A DNA stretch of 39,154 bases, taken from contig JACCTC010000243.1 in the NCBI GenBank assembly GCA_013812655.1, positions 1 to 39,154 of the forward strand, read 5' to 3'. The notes under the pieces were generated by a model, which did not search any database, was not told the origin of the DNA, and saw nothing but the letters and a program-made list of their open reading frames with translations. The position numbers and the translations under genes are program-made. Shown in pieces: positions 11,413 to 23,051 of this stretch. Positions within the stretch are counted from its first letter, which is position 1. Every line of letters starts with the position of its first letter. The DNA is from Deltaproteobacteria bacterium (GTDB taxonomy: Bacteria > Myxococcota_A > Polyangia > Haliangiales > Haliangiaceae).

Positions 11413-11730
11413 ATGCGGATCCACTCGTGGTTTCTCTGGCCCGCTGTGGCATTCGCGCTCGGGCTGTCGAGCACGGCCTGTCACTCGACGCCTCCCGAGG
11501 TGGACGCGATCATCCCGGCGATCGGCAGCGTCGAGGGCGGCACGCGGGTGACCCTCGAAGGCACGGCGCTGTTCCCCGGTGTCGAGGTCGCGCTCCACAA
11601 GCTCGTCGATGCCCCCGCACTCTCGACAGAGTGGTCGAAGGCTGACTTCGCCGAGCTCGTCACGTACATCGCGGCGAGCGGGGTCGAGGTCGCGACGGTC
11701 GATCAGGTGCTCGCAAACGACCGAAACTAG
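11413..11730 (+). pseudogene. Short lipoprotein: TIG-like start fused to a deacetylase tail, probable remnant
   Basis: 105 residues from ATG 11413 (GTG 11395 also possible). A signal peptide ends in STAC (Cys23). Residues 30-60 look like the first half of an IPT/TIG immunoglobulin-like domain (VDAIIPAIGSVEGGTRVTLEG). From residue 61 the sequence switches to what looks like the end of a polysaccharide deacetylase (LHKLVDAP...FAELVTYIAASGVEVATVDQVL). The metal-binding Asp/His motifs of such an enzyme are absent. The simplest reading is an internal deletion that joined the start of one exported protein to the end of another, or shortened a longer two-domain protein, while keeping the frame. No catalytic activity is expected. 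It could still be expressed as a small lipoprotein. Confidence 0.5.
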
Positions 11731-11759
11731 AAGCGGCCCGCCGCGTGGCGAGCCGCTTC
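11730..11759. terminator. Bidirectional hairpin between convergent genes
   Basis: GAAGCGGC (11730-11737) and GCCGCTTC (11752-11759) form a perfect 8-base-pair stem with a 14-base loop. It starts at the last base of the TAG stop of the small lipoprotein gene and lies 20 bases beyond the stop of the convergent metalloprotease. No strong T-run is seen on either side. Confidence 0.5.
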
Positions 11760-11779
11760 GATCGAACGCGTCGTCGCGA

Positions 11780-12781
11780 TTACTTGCCGGCGCGATACGT
11801 CGTGAACATCTGGTCCATGCGGGTGTCCTGGCCCGCCGTGAACGTGTTCATGCAAGCGTCGTCGGTGTAGTCCATGAAGTTCGTGATCGGATCGACGCCT
11901 GGGAGATTGCGGCATGAGTCGCGACCGGTCGGGCAGCCGTAGGCCGGGGACTTCTCGGCGGGCGTGTCGCTGACGCCGTCGCCGCCCGATGCCTTGCGCG
12001 CGCAGCCGCCCTGGAACGTGTGATAGAGGCCCATCCAGTGACCGACCTCGTGGGTCGCGGTGTCACCGAGGTTGTACGGCGCCGCGCTGCCACCAGGTAG
12101 CGAGGCCGTGAGGACGACGACGCCGTCCATCTTCGGCTGTGATGCGTAGCTCGACGGGAACGTCGCCCAGCCGAGCAGGCCGCCGCCCATGTTGTTCAGG
12201 TACATGTTGAGATCGTCCGCGCTGCCCTGGCGGAGCGCGTTCTTCATCTCGGTCTCGCAGGTGCCGCCGCTGCACGTGTACCAGGCGTTGTTCGCCGTGG
12301 TCGTCGTGCCGGCGAGCGAGAACTGCCAGCCCGTCGCCGCGAACGCGGAGTTGAGGACGTTCATCTGGTTGGTGATCTGCTGGCTCGTCGGGCCGCCCTT
12401 ACCGGCGCTATCGGTGATCACGTGGACGTAAACCGGGATCGTGCCGCTGGTGACGTTCGAGCTGCCAGGGGCGACGCTTGCCATCCGAGCCGCCACTTCG
12501 GCATCGATGCGCTCGCGCTCGACGATTGGCAGGTGCAGCGTGGCGCAGCGGTGTAGGCCGGCATCCTCACCGACACGGCTCACGAGCTCGGCGACATCGG
12601 CGTCGGGTGCGAGCGTTTCACACTCGTCGAGCTCCACGGGCTCGTCGGTCAGCGCCTCGCAGGTCAGTCGCTCGAGCGCGGCAGTCTCCTCGTCCTTGGA
12701 AAGGCTCTCGTTGAGCGCGCAGCCGACCATGATCGTCGTCATCATTCCCGAAGCCAGCAGCACTCGATTCCAGGTACGCAT
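11780..12781 (-). CDS. M43-like (pappalysin/cytophagalysin) zinc metalloprotease lipoprotein
   Basis: 333 residues; ATG 12781 preceded by AGGGAG. The signal peptide ends at Cys21 (TTIMVGC), so a lipid anchor is likely. A Cys-containing propeptide-like region spans about 22-100. The catalytic domain begins with IPVYVHVI and carries the metzincin zinc site HEVGHWMGLYH (His244, Glu245, His248, His254) and a Met-turn region (NFMDYTDDACMNTFTAGQ). The pattern SDTPAEKSPAYGCPTGRDSC after the zinc site matches M43B enzymes. It should be a secreted or surface endopeptidase. The sequence ends shortly after the Met-turn, with no extra C-terminal domains. Its position between a sensor kinase and a type II secretion operon makes it a candidate cargo, by inference only. 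Confidence 0.9.
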   Translation of the reverse strand: MRTWNRVLLASGMMTTIMVGCALNESLSKDEETAALERLTCEALTDEPVELDECETLAPDADVAELVSRVGEDAGLHRCATLHLPIVERERIDAEVAARMASVAPGSSNVTSGTIPVYVHVITDSAGKGGPTSQQITNQMNVLNSAFAATGWQFSLAGTTTTANNAWYTCSGGTCETEMKNALRQGSADDLNMYLNNMGGGLLGWATFPSSYASQPKMDGVVVLTASLPGGSAAPYNLGDTATHEVGHWMGLYHTFQGGCARKASGGDGVSDTPAEKSPAYGCPTGRDSCRNLPGVDPITNFMDYTDDACMNTFTAGQDTRMDQMFTTYRAGK

Positions 12782-13056
12782 TTCAGACTCCCTGTGTGGA
12801 TGGACCGTAGGTGGCCGCTATCTTCACGACTCGGACCACACCGCGCCAGATCTATTTGTAAATTGTTTCAGGTAGTTAGACGTGCGTGAACTGGCTACAC
12901 TGTCTGCCATTGGGGTACGGGGCAGTTGCCGGTACGACAAGCCCCCACCCAACCGCGCGAATGTTTCCAGCTTGCCAGTTTGTCAGGGCGGTCGAGACGC
13001 TCTGACAGGCTGGCACGAGCGCCCTTGCGAAACCGGATAACCCACAAGCAATTCCG
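12782..13056 (+). other. 275-base structured, relatively AT-rich intergenic region
   Basis: This separates the divergent metalloprotease and NtrC-type genes and is visibly less GC-rich than its surroundings around 12848-12885. It holds the long inverted repeat listed separately and a second one (AACCCA 13039-13044, TGGGTT 13058-13063) that buries the first ATG candidate of the regulator. A weak plus-strand promoter (TAGTTA-17-TACACT) may lie near 12876-12904. No convincing coding frame is seen. Confidence 0.45.
12974..13014 (+). repeat. 13-base-pair RNA-like hairpin upstream of the NtrC-type gene
   Basis: The arms GCCAGTTTGTCAG (12974-12986) and CTGACAGGCTGGC (13002-13014) pair over all 13 positions in plus-strand RNA if two G-U pairs are allowed, around a 15-base loop. 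On the minus strand those two positions would be A-C mismatches, so the plus-strand transcript is the better folder. It could be a leader structure, an attenuator or part of a small RNA. Confidence 0.4.
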
Positions 13057-14636
<1,580 letters not shown>

Positions 14637-14637
<1 letters not shown>

Positions 14638-15557
14638 TGCAGGACCTCATCAAGCGCTACTTCTGGGTCATCGGTGCAGTCACCGTCGTGATCTGCTCGG
14701 TGTTCGCCGCCAAGGCGACCGGCAGCATCCTGACCGCGAAGTTCCTCGGTGACTCGTCGAAGGCACCCAAGGTCACCGTGATGGCGCCGCGCCCGGACCT
14801 GCCGGTCAAGGCGACCCGGAGCAAGGACGGTACGCAGCTCGCGAGCCGCAACATGTTCTGCGCGGAGTGCACGCCAAGCGCGCCGGCGGTGTCGGCCGAC
14901 CCCTCGCAGATCGCACAGACGTCGCTGCCGCTCGTGCTGCTCGCGACCAACGTCAGCGCCGATCCCAAGCAGTCCTACGCGAGCGTGATCAACACCGAGA
15001 GCCAGAAGCAGGGCGCGTACGGTGTCGACGAGATGCTCCCCGGCGCGAGCGGCAAGGTGAAGGTCATCGGCTACAAGTTCGTCGACTTCGAGAACGGCGG
15101 TCGCATCGAGCGTCTCGGCCTGTCGGGCACGGCCGTGCCACAGACGCCGGTCGCGGTGACCGAGCCGACCGCCGCGCCCGACGAGAACAAGGATGATCTG
15201 CAGGCGTCGATCGACAACGGCATCAAGAAGATCGACGACACCACGTACGAGATCGACAAGAGCCTCGTCGAGAAGGTGCTCGTCAACCCGATGGCGGTCG
15301 CGAAGGGCGCGCGCATCGTGCCCGCGATGAAGAACGGCAAGCCCGAGGGCTTCAAGCTCTACGCGATCCGACCGACGTCGGTCTACGCGAAGCTCGGGCT
15401 CACCAACGGCGACACGTTGACGTCGATCAACGGCTTCGAGCTGACGAGCGCGGACAAGGCGCTCGAGGTCTACACGAAGCTGCGCGAAGCGAACTCGCTC
15501 GAGCTCGACGTCACGCGGCGCGGCAAGCCGGTCACCCTCAAGTACACCATCCGATGA
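14637..15557 (+). CDS. gspC: Type II secretion protein GspC
   Basis: 306 residues; its ATG overlaps the TGA of the NtrC-type gene by one base. A short cytoplasmic start is followed by one membrane helix (about 9-27). A homology region follows with LASRNMFCAECTP, the form of this segment seen in myxobacterial GspC. The C-terminal third is a PDZ domain (GFKLYAIRPTSVYAKLGLTNGDTLTSINGFELTSADKALEVYTKL). GspC links the inner-membrane platform to the GspD secretin and contributes to substrate choice. Placement first in the gsp series and coupling to gspD (ATGA at 15554-15557) agree. The Cys pair in the homology region is unlike enterobacterial GspC and may form a disulfide. Confidence 0.9.
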
Positions 15558-17848
15558 AGGCCTTCATGACTCACTCCGTTCGCTTGGCTCCCGGTCAACG
15601 CCTGCTCGCGGCCGCCGTCGTCGTCGCTGGACTCGTCACTACCGTCGGGCCTCGCGCGGCGTTCGCCCAGCCGGCTCCGGCGCCTGCACCGACGACCCCG
15701 GTCGACGATCCGCTATACGCGTGCGGCAAGCGCACCGGGCCGATCGCGGTGACGTTCAAGCCCGAAACCGAGCTCAAGGACCTCATCACGTGGGTCATGG
15801 GCTTCACGTGCAAGAACTTCATCCTCGACCCGCGCATCGTCTCGACCGGCAAGAAGGTCACCGTGATCGCGCCGCTCAAGATGAGCCAGGGCGAGGCCTA
15901 CAACGTGTTCCTCGCCGCGCTGTCGACGATGGGGCTCACGGTCGTGCCGAAGGGCAACGTGATGCGCATCGTCGAGTCGGCGACCGCGAAGAGCGAGACC
16001 GTGCCGATCTTCAAGGGCGGCATGCCGCCGAACAACGATCAGGTCGTGCGCTACGTGCTGCGCCCGCAGCACTCGAACGTCGAGGTCCTGCGCGCCGCGC
16101 TCGATGGCATCCGGTCGCCGGCCGGCAACGTCGCGGTCGCCGGCAATCTCTTGATCATCACCGACTACGCGAGCCAGGTGCGCGACATGATGTCGCTCGC
16201 GCGCTCGATCGACATCGCGGGCAACAGCGACGGCATCTACACGATCCCCGTCAAGTACGCCGACGCGACCCAGCTCGCGACCAAGCTCAACGAGATCCTG
16301 GGCGTCTCCGCGACAGCACCGCCCGCGGCCGCCGGCGGCAAGGCTGGTCGTGGCGGTGCAGCGGGTGCACCCGGCGCAGACGATGTCGCCGGCGCGGTGC
16401 CGACAAAGATCATGGTCGACGACCGCACGAACACGCTGATCGTGGTGTCCAGCGAGGCTGGCTATCTGCGCGTCAAGGCGCTGGTGTCGCGGCTCGACAT
16501 CGCGCTCGAGACCGAAGGTGGCGCGGCGATCAACGTGTACGCGTTGCAGAACGCGCTCGCCGAGGAGCTCGCGACGACGCTCAACAACGCGTTCGGCCAG
16601 CAACAGCAGCGCCAGGGCCAGCGCCCAGCCGGTGGACCCGGTGCGCCGGCACCACCCGCGTCGCCGATCGGCGATGGCGCGTCGCTCGAGGGTCAGGTTC
16701 GCGTGATCGGCGACAAGGCGACGAACTCGCTGATCATCATGGCGTCGGGCCGCGACTTCCTCGCGGTGCGCGAGGTCGTCAAGCGCCTCGATCAGGCGCG
16801 CCGGCAGATCTTCATCGAGGCGTTGATCCTCGAGGTCCAGATCAACAAGCAGCTCAACATCGGATCGAGCTCGCACGGCGGGTATCCGACGAGCGGCGGT
16901 GATCTCATCCTCGGTGGCGTCCAGACGCCGGACCTTCGCTCGCTCAACCTGTCGTCGCTGATCAGCGCGACCGGCCTGATCGGCGGCCTGATCGGCGCGC
17001 CGCTCACGAACTCGCAGACGTTCCTCGGCACGAGCATCCCGTCGTACGGAATCCTGTTCCAGGCGCTCGCGACCCAGGACAACACGAACATCCTGTCCGC
17101 GCCGCACGTCATCGCGATCGACAACGAGAAGGCCGAGTTCTCGGTCGGTAACAACATCCCCTACAAGGCTGGCCTCTCGTTCGGCGGCATCGGCCTGCCC
17201 GCGAACGGCCAGTCGCTGCCCGGCTCGATCGGCCAGAACATCCAGCGCGAGAAGCTGAACCTGACGCTCAACGTCACGCCGCACATCTCGAGCAACGACG
17301 CGGTCCGCCTCGAGATCGAGCAGGAGACCAAGGACATCGGCGGCAACGACCCCGAGCTCGGCCCGACGTGGAGCGAGCGCAAGCTGAAGACCCAGGTCGT
17401 CGTCCACGATCAGCAGAGCGTCGTGATCGGCGGCCTCATCCAGGAGCGCGACATCTACAGCGTGACCAAGGTGCCGCTCCTGGGCGACATCCCGATCATC
17501 GGCTACCTCTTCAAGTACACGAAGAAGGGCAAGCGCAAGACAAACCTCTTGATCCTGCTCACGCCGTACATCGTGAAGGATCAGCTCGATCTGCAGAGCA
17601 TCCGCGAGCGCAAGGTGCGCGAGCGTGACGAGTTCGTGCGGTCGTTCTCGACGCTCAACGAGATGAAGTATCAGCCGAAGATCGACTATCGCCGCAAGCG
17701 CGGCGTCGTCGAGGAGATCAACCGCTCGCTGCTCTCGGTCGAGCAGGACCTCGAGATCATGCGTGGGCTCGGCGAGCGCGAGGGCGTGCGCGACGGTGCG
17801 ATCGACTACGCGCCGTCGAACATCGAGAACCCGGACGGAGCGCGCTGA
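15554..17848 (+). CDS. gspD: Type II secretion outer-membrane secretin GspD
   Basis: 764 residues with a signal peptide ending near AAFAQP. N0 is recognisable (VTFKPETELKDLITWVMGFTCKNFILDP), followed by N1-N3 repeats of the TNTLIVVSS / TNSLIIMASGRDFLAVREVVKRLD type. The N2 and N3 domains are interrupted by two low-complexity loops rich in Gly/Ala (near 256-278) and Gln/Pro/Gly (near 350-375). The secretin barrel follows: LATQDNTNILSAPHVIAIDNEKAEFSVGNNIPY, then VVIGGLIQE and VPLLGDIPIIGYLFKYTKKGKRKTNLLILLTPYIV. About 100 residues follow the core as a charged tail, where pilotin-binding S-domains usually sit. It forms the outer-membrane channel of the system. No pilotin gene (gspS) is seen nearby. 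Confidence 0.96.
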   Translation: MKAFMTHSVRLAPGQRLLAAAVVVAGLVTTVGPRAAFAQPAPAPAPTTPVDDPLYACGKRTGPIAVTFKPETELKDLITWVMGFTCKNFILDPRIVSTGKKVTVIAPLKMSQGEAYNVFLAALSTMGLTVVPKGNVMRIVESATAKSETVPIFKGGMPPNNDQVVRYVLRPQHSNVEVLRAALDGIRSPAGNVAVAGNLLIITDYASQVRDMMSLARSIDIAGNSDGIYTIPVKYADATQLATKLNEILGVSATAPPAAAGGKAGRGGAAGAPGADDVAGAVPTKIMVDDRTNTLIVVSSEAGYLRVKALVSRLDIALETEGGAAINVYALQNALAEELATTLNNAFGQQQQRQGQRPAGGPGAPAPPASPIGDGASLEGQVRVIGDKATNSLIIMASGRDFLAVREVVKRLDQARRQIFIEALILEVQINKQLNIGSSSHGGYPTSGGDLILGGVQTPDLRSLNLSSLISATGLIGGLIGAPLTNSQTFLGTSIPSYGILFQALATQDNTNILSAPHVIAIDNEKAEFSVGNNIPYKAGLSFGGIGLPANGQSLPGSIGQNIQREKLNLTLNVTPHISSNDAVRLEIEQETKDIGGNDPELGPTWSERKLKTQVVVHDQQSVVIGGLIQERDIYSVTKVPLLGDIPIIGYLFKYTKKGKRKTNLLILLTPYIVKDQLDLQSIRERKVRERDEFVRSFSTLNEMKYQPKIDYRRKRGVVEEINRSLLSVEQDLEIMRGLGEREGVRDGAIDYAPSNIENPDGAR

Positions 17849-17849
17849 G

Positions 17850-19661
<1,812 letters not shown>

Positions 19662-19663
19662 CG

Positions 19664-20920
19664 ATGCCGATGTACGCCTTCAAAGGCATCGCCTCGAGCG
19701 GCAAGACGATCTCGGGTGTGCGCGACGCCGACTCGCCGAAGGGCTTGCGTCAGAACCTGCGCAAGGACGGCGTGCTCGTCACGAGCTTCGAGCTGTCGCG
19801 CGGCGGCAAGCAGGCGAAGGCCGAGAACGCGAAGAAGGGCGGGTTGTCGCGCGACGTCGATCTCGGCGGTTTCCTCGGCGGCGTCAAGAAGACCGAGATC
19901 GCGACGCTGACGCGCCAGATGGCGACGCTGATCCGCAGTGGCATCCCGCTCGCGGAGACGCTCGGCGCGCTGGTCGAGCAGATCACGAACATGCGGCTCA
20001 AGACGCCGATGTCCGAGGTCCGGACCGCCGTCAACGAGGGCAGCTCGCTCGCCGATGCGATGGCGAAGCACCCGAGGATCTTCGACGAGCTCTATGTCTC
20101 GATGGTCCGCGCTGGCGAGCTCGCCGGCAACCTCGACGAGGTGCTCGAGCGATTGTCGGACTTCCTCGAGGGCGCGCAGAAGCTCAAGAGCAAGGTCCAG
20201 AGCGCGATGATCTATCCGATGGTGATGGTGATCGTCGGCGGCGGCATCATGGCGGTGCTGATGATCAAGGTGGTCCCCGAGATCACGACGATGTTCACGC
20301 AGCAGGGCAAGACCCTGCCGCTCAACACCCGGATGCTGATCGCGTCGTCGAACTTCATGGGCAACCACTGGAAGGCGATCGCGATCGCGATGACCGCGAT
20401 CGGCATCCTGTTCAGCAAGTGGAAGAGCTCGCCCGACGGCAAGAAGACCTGGCACACGTTCGTGCTGCAGCTGCCGGTCCTCGGTCAGCTCGTCCGCACG
20501 ATCAACGTCAGTCGGTTCGCGCGCACGCTTGGCACGATGCTCGAGTCCGGTGTGCCAATGCTGCGCGCGCTCGATACCGGAAAACAGATCATGGGCAACG
20601 TCGTGCTCCAGGCCGCCGTCGAGGAGGCCAAGCGCGCGGTCACCGAGGGCGAGTCGCTGGCACAGACCTTGAAAAAGTCCGGTCAGTTCCCACCGACGAT
20701 GATCCACATGGTCGCAGTCGGTGAGCGCGCCGGTCAGCTCGAACAGATGCTCGAGCGCGTCGCGACGACCTACGAGACCGAGGTCGACACCAAGCTGTCG
20801 CGGTTCACCGCGCTCCTCGAGCCCGTGATGCTCGTGGTCATGGGCGGCGCCGTCGCCTTCATCGTCTTCTCGATCCTGCAACCCATCATGGACCTCGGTC
20901 AGCTGTCCGGCCCGAAGTAA
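19664..20920 (+). CDS. gspF: Type II secretion inner-membrane platform protein GspF
   Basis: 418 residues, starting 2 bases after the gspE stop. The start MYAFKGIASSGKTISGVRDADSPKGLRQNL is the usual GspF N-terminal strand-helix unit. Two copies of the T2SSF four-helix domain follow (LTRQMATLIRSGIPLAETL and VSRFARTLGTMLESGVPMLRALDT). Three membrane segments follow the usual positions (MVMVIVGGGIMAVLMIKVV; AIAIAMTAIGILF; MLVVMGGAVAFIVFSIL). The expected KMFYPCIL-like region is represented by SAMIYPMVMVI. It couples GspE ATP turnover to pseudopilin extraction. The linker after residue 45 is richer in Lys/Gly than in the best-known homologues but within family variation. Confidence 0.96.
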   Translation: MPMYAFKGIASSGKTISGVRDADSPKGLRQNLRKDGVLVTSFELSRGGKQAKAENAKKGGLSRDVDLGGFLGGVKKTEIATLTRQMATLIRSGIPLAETLGALVEQITNMRLKTPMSEVRTAVNEGSSLADAMAKHPRIFDELYVSMVRAGELAGNLDEVLERLSDFLEGAQKLKSKVQSAMIYPMVMVIVGGGIMAVLMIKVVPEITTMFTQQGKTLPLNTRMLIASSNFMGNHWKAIAIAMTAIGILFSKWKSSPDGKKTWHTFVLQLPVLGQLVRTINVSRFARTLGTMLESGVPMLRALDTGKQIMGNVVLQAAVEEAKRAVTEGESLAQTLKKSGQFPPTMIHMVAVGERAGQLEQMLERVATTYETEVDTKLSRFTALLEPVMLVVMGGAVAFIVFSILQPIMDLGQLSGPK

Positions 20921-20930
20921 GGAGACCTTC

Positions 20931-21395
20931 ATGCACACCCTGCACGCACTGCTCGCCAAGCTCACGACTCGCAATGATCGCAAGTCCACTCGTCGCATCC
21001 GGCGCATCGCGCAGCGCGGCATGACCCTGCTCGAGATCATGATCGTGCTCGCGATCCTCGCGCTCGTCATGGGCCTCGTCGTCGGTCCGCGCGTCATGAA
21101 GATGTTCGGCGAATCGAAGGGCGAGACCACGAAGATCAAGGTCAAGAAGTACGCCTTCGAGGCCTACCCGTCGTGGGGCGCCGCGCATCAGGACAAGCAG
21201 TGTCCGGACAAGCTGTCGGACCTCAACGAATACGCGAACGATCAGTCGCCGTCGGCGATCAACGACGCGTGGGGCCGGCCGCTCAAGATGACGTGCGGCC
21301 CGACGAACCCGCCCGGCGTGAAGGGCGTCGGCGTGATGTCGTTCGGCGAGGATGGCCAGGAGAACACGGCCGACGACATCAAGTCGTGGGAGTGA
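20931..21395 (+). CDS. gspG: Major pseudopilin GspG
   Basis: 154 residues with an AGGAG ribosome site 7 bases before the ATG. The prepilin site is RG-MTLLEIMIVLAILALVMGLVV, with Glu5 of the mature protein present. The leader is unusually long, 30 basic residues (MHTLHALLAK...RRIAQRG); the usual length is under 15. The C-terminal region resembles the calcium-binding end of GspG (NDAWGRPLKM...MSFGEDGQENTADDIKSW). It polymerises into the pseudopilus after processing by a prepilin peptidase that is not encoded here. An ATG closer to the cleavage site is not present: the next Met is the first mature residue. Confidence 0.94.
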   Translation: MHTLHALLAKLTTRNDRKSTRRIRRIAQRGMTLLEIMIVLAILALVMGLVVGPRVMKMFGESKGETTKIKVKKYAFEAYPSWGAAHQDKQCPDKLSDLNEYANDQSPSAINDAWGRPLKMTCGPTNPPGVKGVGVMSFGEDGQENTADDIKSWE

Positions 21396-21426
21396 GCGCG
21401 GCCGCCTGCACATGACGAAGTGAGCC

Positions 21427-22209
21427 ATGTCTCCACGCCAGCGACATAGATGGTCGACGAGTGCCGGCATGACGGTGCTCGAGATCATGATCGTGCTCGC
21501 GGTCGTCGGTGGCCTGGCGTTCATCGTCCGTTCGGGCTTCCGGCTGATCACGAAGGCCGATCTCGTCGACAACGCCGGCGAGCTGGCCGCGATCATGCGG
21601 CGCGCGAGCCAGCTCGCGATCGAGCACGGCGAGATGCACCGGGTCGTGATCGACATGGACAAGCAGCTCTACGTCGTCGAGGTCTGTCAGGGTCAGACCG
21701 CGATCGTCCGCAACGAGGCGCTGCGCAACGACAGCGAGGAGACCAAGCGCGCGCTCGAGCGTGGCAAGCAGCGACTCAGCGACTTGCCGCCCGATGCGCT
21801 GGCGGCGGGCGATCCCGAGGAGGCGGTCCGTCGCGCCACCGCGATCTCGGGCCACCACATCGCCGATCGCCAGTGCGTGCCCGCGACCGAGGGGCTGACC
21901 GGCGACACGACTGGCAAGGGCTGGGCGCGCTCGCTCTACGCGCAGAAGGGCATCAAGTTCAAGGAGATCTGGGTCCAGCACCGCGATGACAGCGTCACCA
22001 AGGGCCAGGTCGCGATCTACTTCTTCCCGGTCGGCTCGGCGGAGAAGGCGGTCATCGAGGTCACCGACGGCAGCGAGACGTTCAGCGTGCTCGTCCACGG
22101 GTTGACCGGCCGCATCGAGCTCAAGGACGGCCCGCTCGAGGACGTCGACGATCACATGCTGCGCAACGTGATGGGCGACAAGGATGCCGATCGCGAGGAG
22201 CCCAAGTGA
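21427..22209 (+). CDS. gspH: Minor pseudopilin GspH
   Basis: 260 residues, 31 bases after gspG, the largest gap within the operon. The prepilin leader has 14 residues (MSPRQRHRWSTSAG) before MTVLEIMIVLAVVGGLAFIVRSGF. The following helix (AIMRRASQLAIEHGEMHRVVIDMDKQLYVVEVCQG) and beta-rich remainder fit GspH. It is longer than typical GspH (about 170 residues) because of a charged, Arg/Glu-rich middle (NEALRNDSEETKRALERGKQRL...AAGDPEEAVRRA). It would cap or initiate the pseudopilus with GspI, J and K. The last four bases overlap the GTG start of gspI. Confidence 0.85.
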   Translation: MSPRQRHRWSTSAGMTVLEIMIVLAVVGGLAFIVRSGFRLITKADLVDNAGELAAIMRRASQLAIEHGEMHRVVIDMDKQLYVVEVCQGQTAIVRNEALRNDSEETKRALERGKQRLSDLPPDALAAGDPEEAVRRATAISGHHIADRQCVPATEGLTGDTTGKGWARSLYAQKGIKFKEIWVQHRDDSVTKGQVAIYFFPVGSAEKAVIEVTDGSETFSVLVHGLTGRIELKDGPLEDVDDHMLRNVMGDKDADREEPK

Positions 22210-23051
22210 GGCGCCAGGCCGGATTTACCTTGATGGAGGTCATGATCGGCCTCGCGCTGCTCGGCGTGGCGCTCGTCGTGCTCATCAAGAGCGCGGGCAA
22301 CAGCATCTTCAATGCGCGGCAGGCGCAGATGATGGGCGTCGCGACCGATCTGTCGCGCGGCAAGATGTACGAGATCGAGGAAATTCTTCTGAAGGACGGC
22401 TTCACCGATACCGATCAGTCCGAGGGTGACATCGGCGAGCCCGAGGCCGGCTCGGCGAAGCGCGGCACGGCCGACTCGACGAAGCGATCCGGCAAGTGCT
22501 TCGAGGAAGAAGGCTGGCCGAACGTCTGCTACGCGTATCGCGTCGAGCAGGTCGAGCTGCCGAGCTTCGAGGAGCTCCAGCAGATGGCGCAGGGCCGCGC
22601 CGCCGGCTCGGGCTCCGCGCGCGGCTCGGCGACCGGTTCGGGATCGGACGGTTTCGTCGAGGAGGGCGGCTTCGAGAACAGCGCGCTCGGCGGCATGCTC
22701 GGCCAGCTCGGTGGTGGCTTCGGCGGCGGCGGCGGCGACGGCGGCGGTGACATCGACTCGTCGATGGGCGCCGCGTTCATCCAGGGCCAGTACGCGATGG
22801 TGCAGCAGACGCTGAAGGCGTCGATCCGCAAGGTCACGCTCGTCGTGTGGTGGGACGTGATGGGTCGCGAACGCGATCTCAAGACCGTCGCGTTCTTCAC
22901 GGATCCGGCGTCGATGGACAAGGTGCTCTCGGGGCTCGGTTCGCAGGAGCTGCCCGACGACTCCGCAGGCTCGGCAGCACCCGCGAGCCCCGGTGGGCGT
23001 GGCGGGCGGGGCTCGGCCGGCACCGGTGGACCGGGAGTTCCCAAGCGATGA
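22206..23051 (+). CDS. gspI: Minor pseudopilin GspI with Gly/Ser-rich insert
   Basis: 281 residues from a GTG that overlaps the gspH stop (GTGA, 22206-22209). The short leader (MRRQAG) precedes FTLMEVMIGLALLGVALVVLIKSAGN. The protein is more than twice the usual GspI length of about 125. The increase comes from a central low-complexity block (about 130-190: GSGSARGSATGSGSDG, then a Gly-rich run) and a Gly/Ala/Pro tail after about 245. The conserved C-terminal strand region (IRKVTLVVWWDVMGRERDLKTVAFFTDP) still follows the insert, so the fold is probably intact with a flexible loop. Overlaps gspJ by 4 bases. Confidence 0.86.
   Translation: MRRQAGFTLMEVMIGLALLGVALVVLIKSAGNSIFNARQAQMMGVATDLSRGKMYEIEEILLKDGFTDTDQSEGDIGEPEAGSAKRGTADSTKRSGKCFEEEGWPNVCYAYRVEQVELPSFEELQQMAQGRAAGSGSARGSATGSGSDGFVEEGGFENSALGGMLGQLGGGFGGGGGDGGGDIDSSMGAAFIQGQYAMVQQTLKASIRKVTLVVWWDVMGRERDLKTVAFFTDPASMDKVLSGLGSQELPDDSAGSAAPASPGGRGGRGSAGTGGPGVPKR

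Noticed and set aside
13012..13029. TGGCACG...TTGC resembling a sigma-54 promoter
   Set aside because: The distance between the GG and GC elements is 13 bases; sigma-54 needs 10.
15713..17407. Long minus-strand open frame (564 codons) antisense to gspD
   Set aside because: It is a high-GC mirror frame: Asp/Arg/Val/Leu-rich without domains, and gspD is certain on the other strand. Several similar frames (for example 23281-25326 and 25034-26440) were left out for the same reason.
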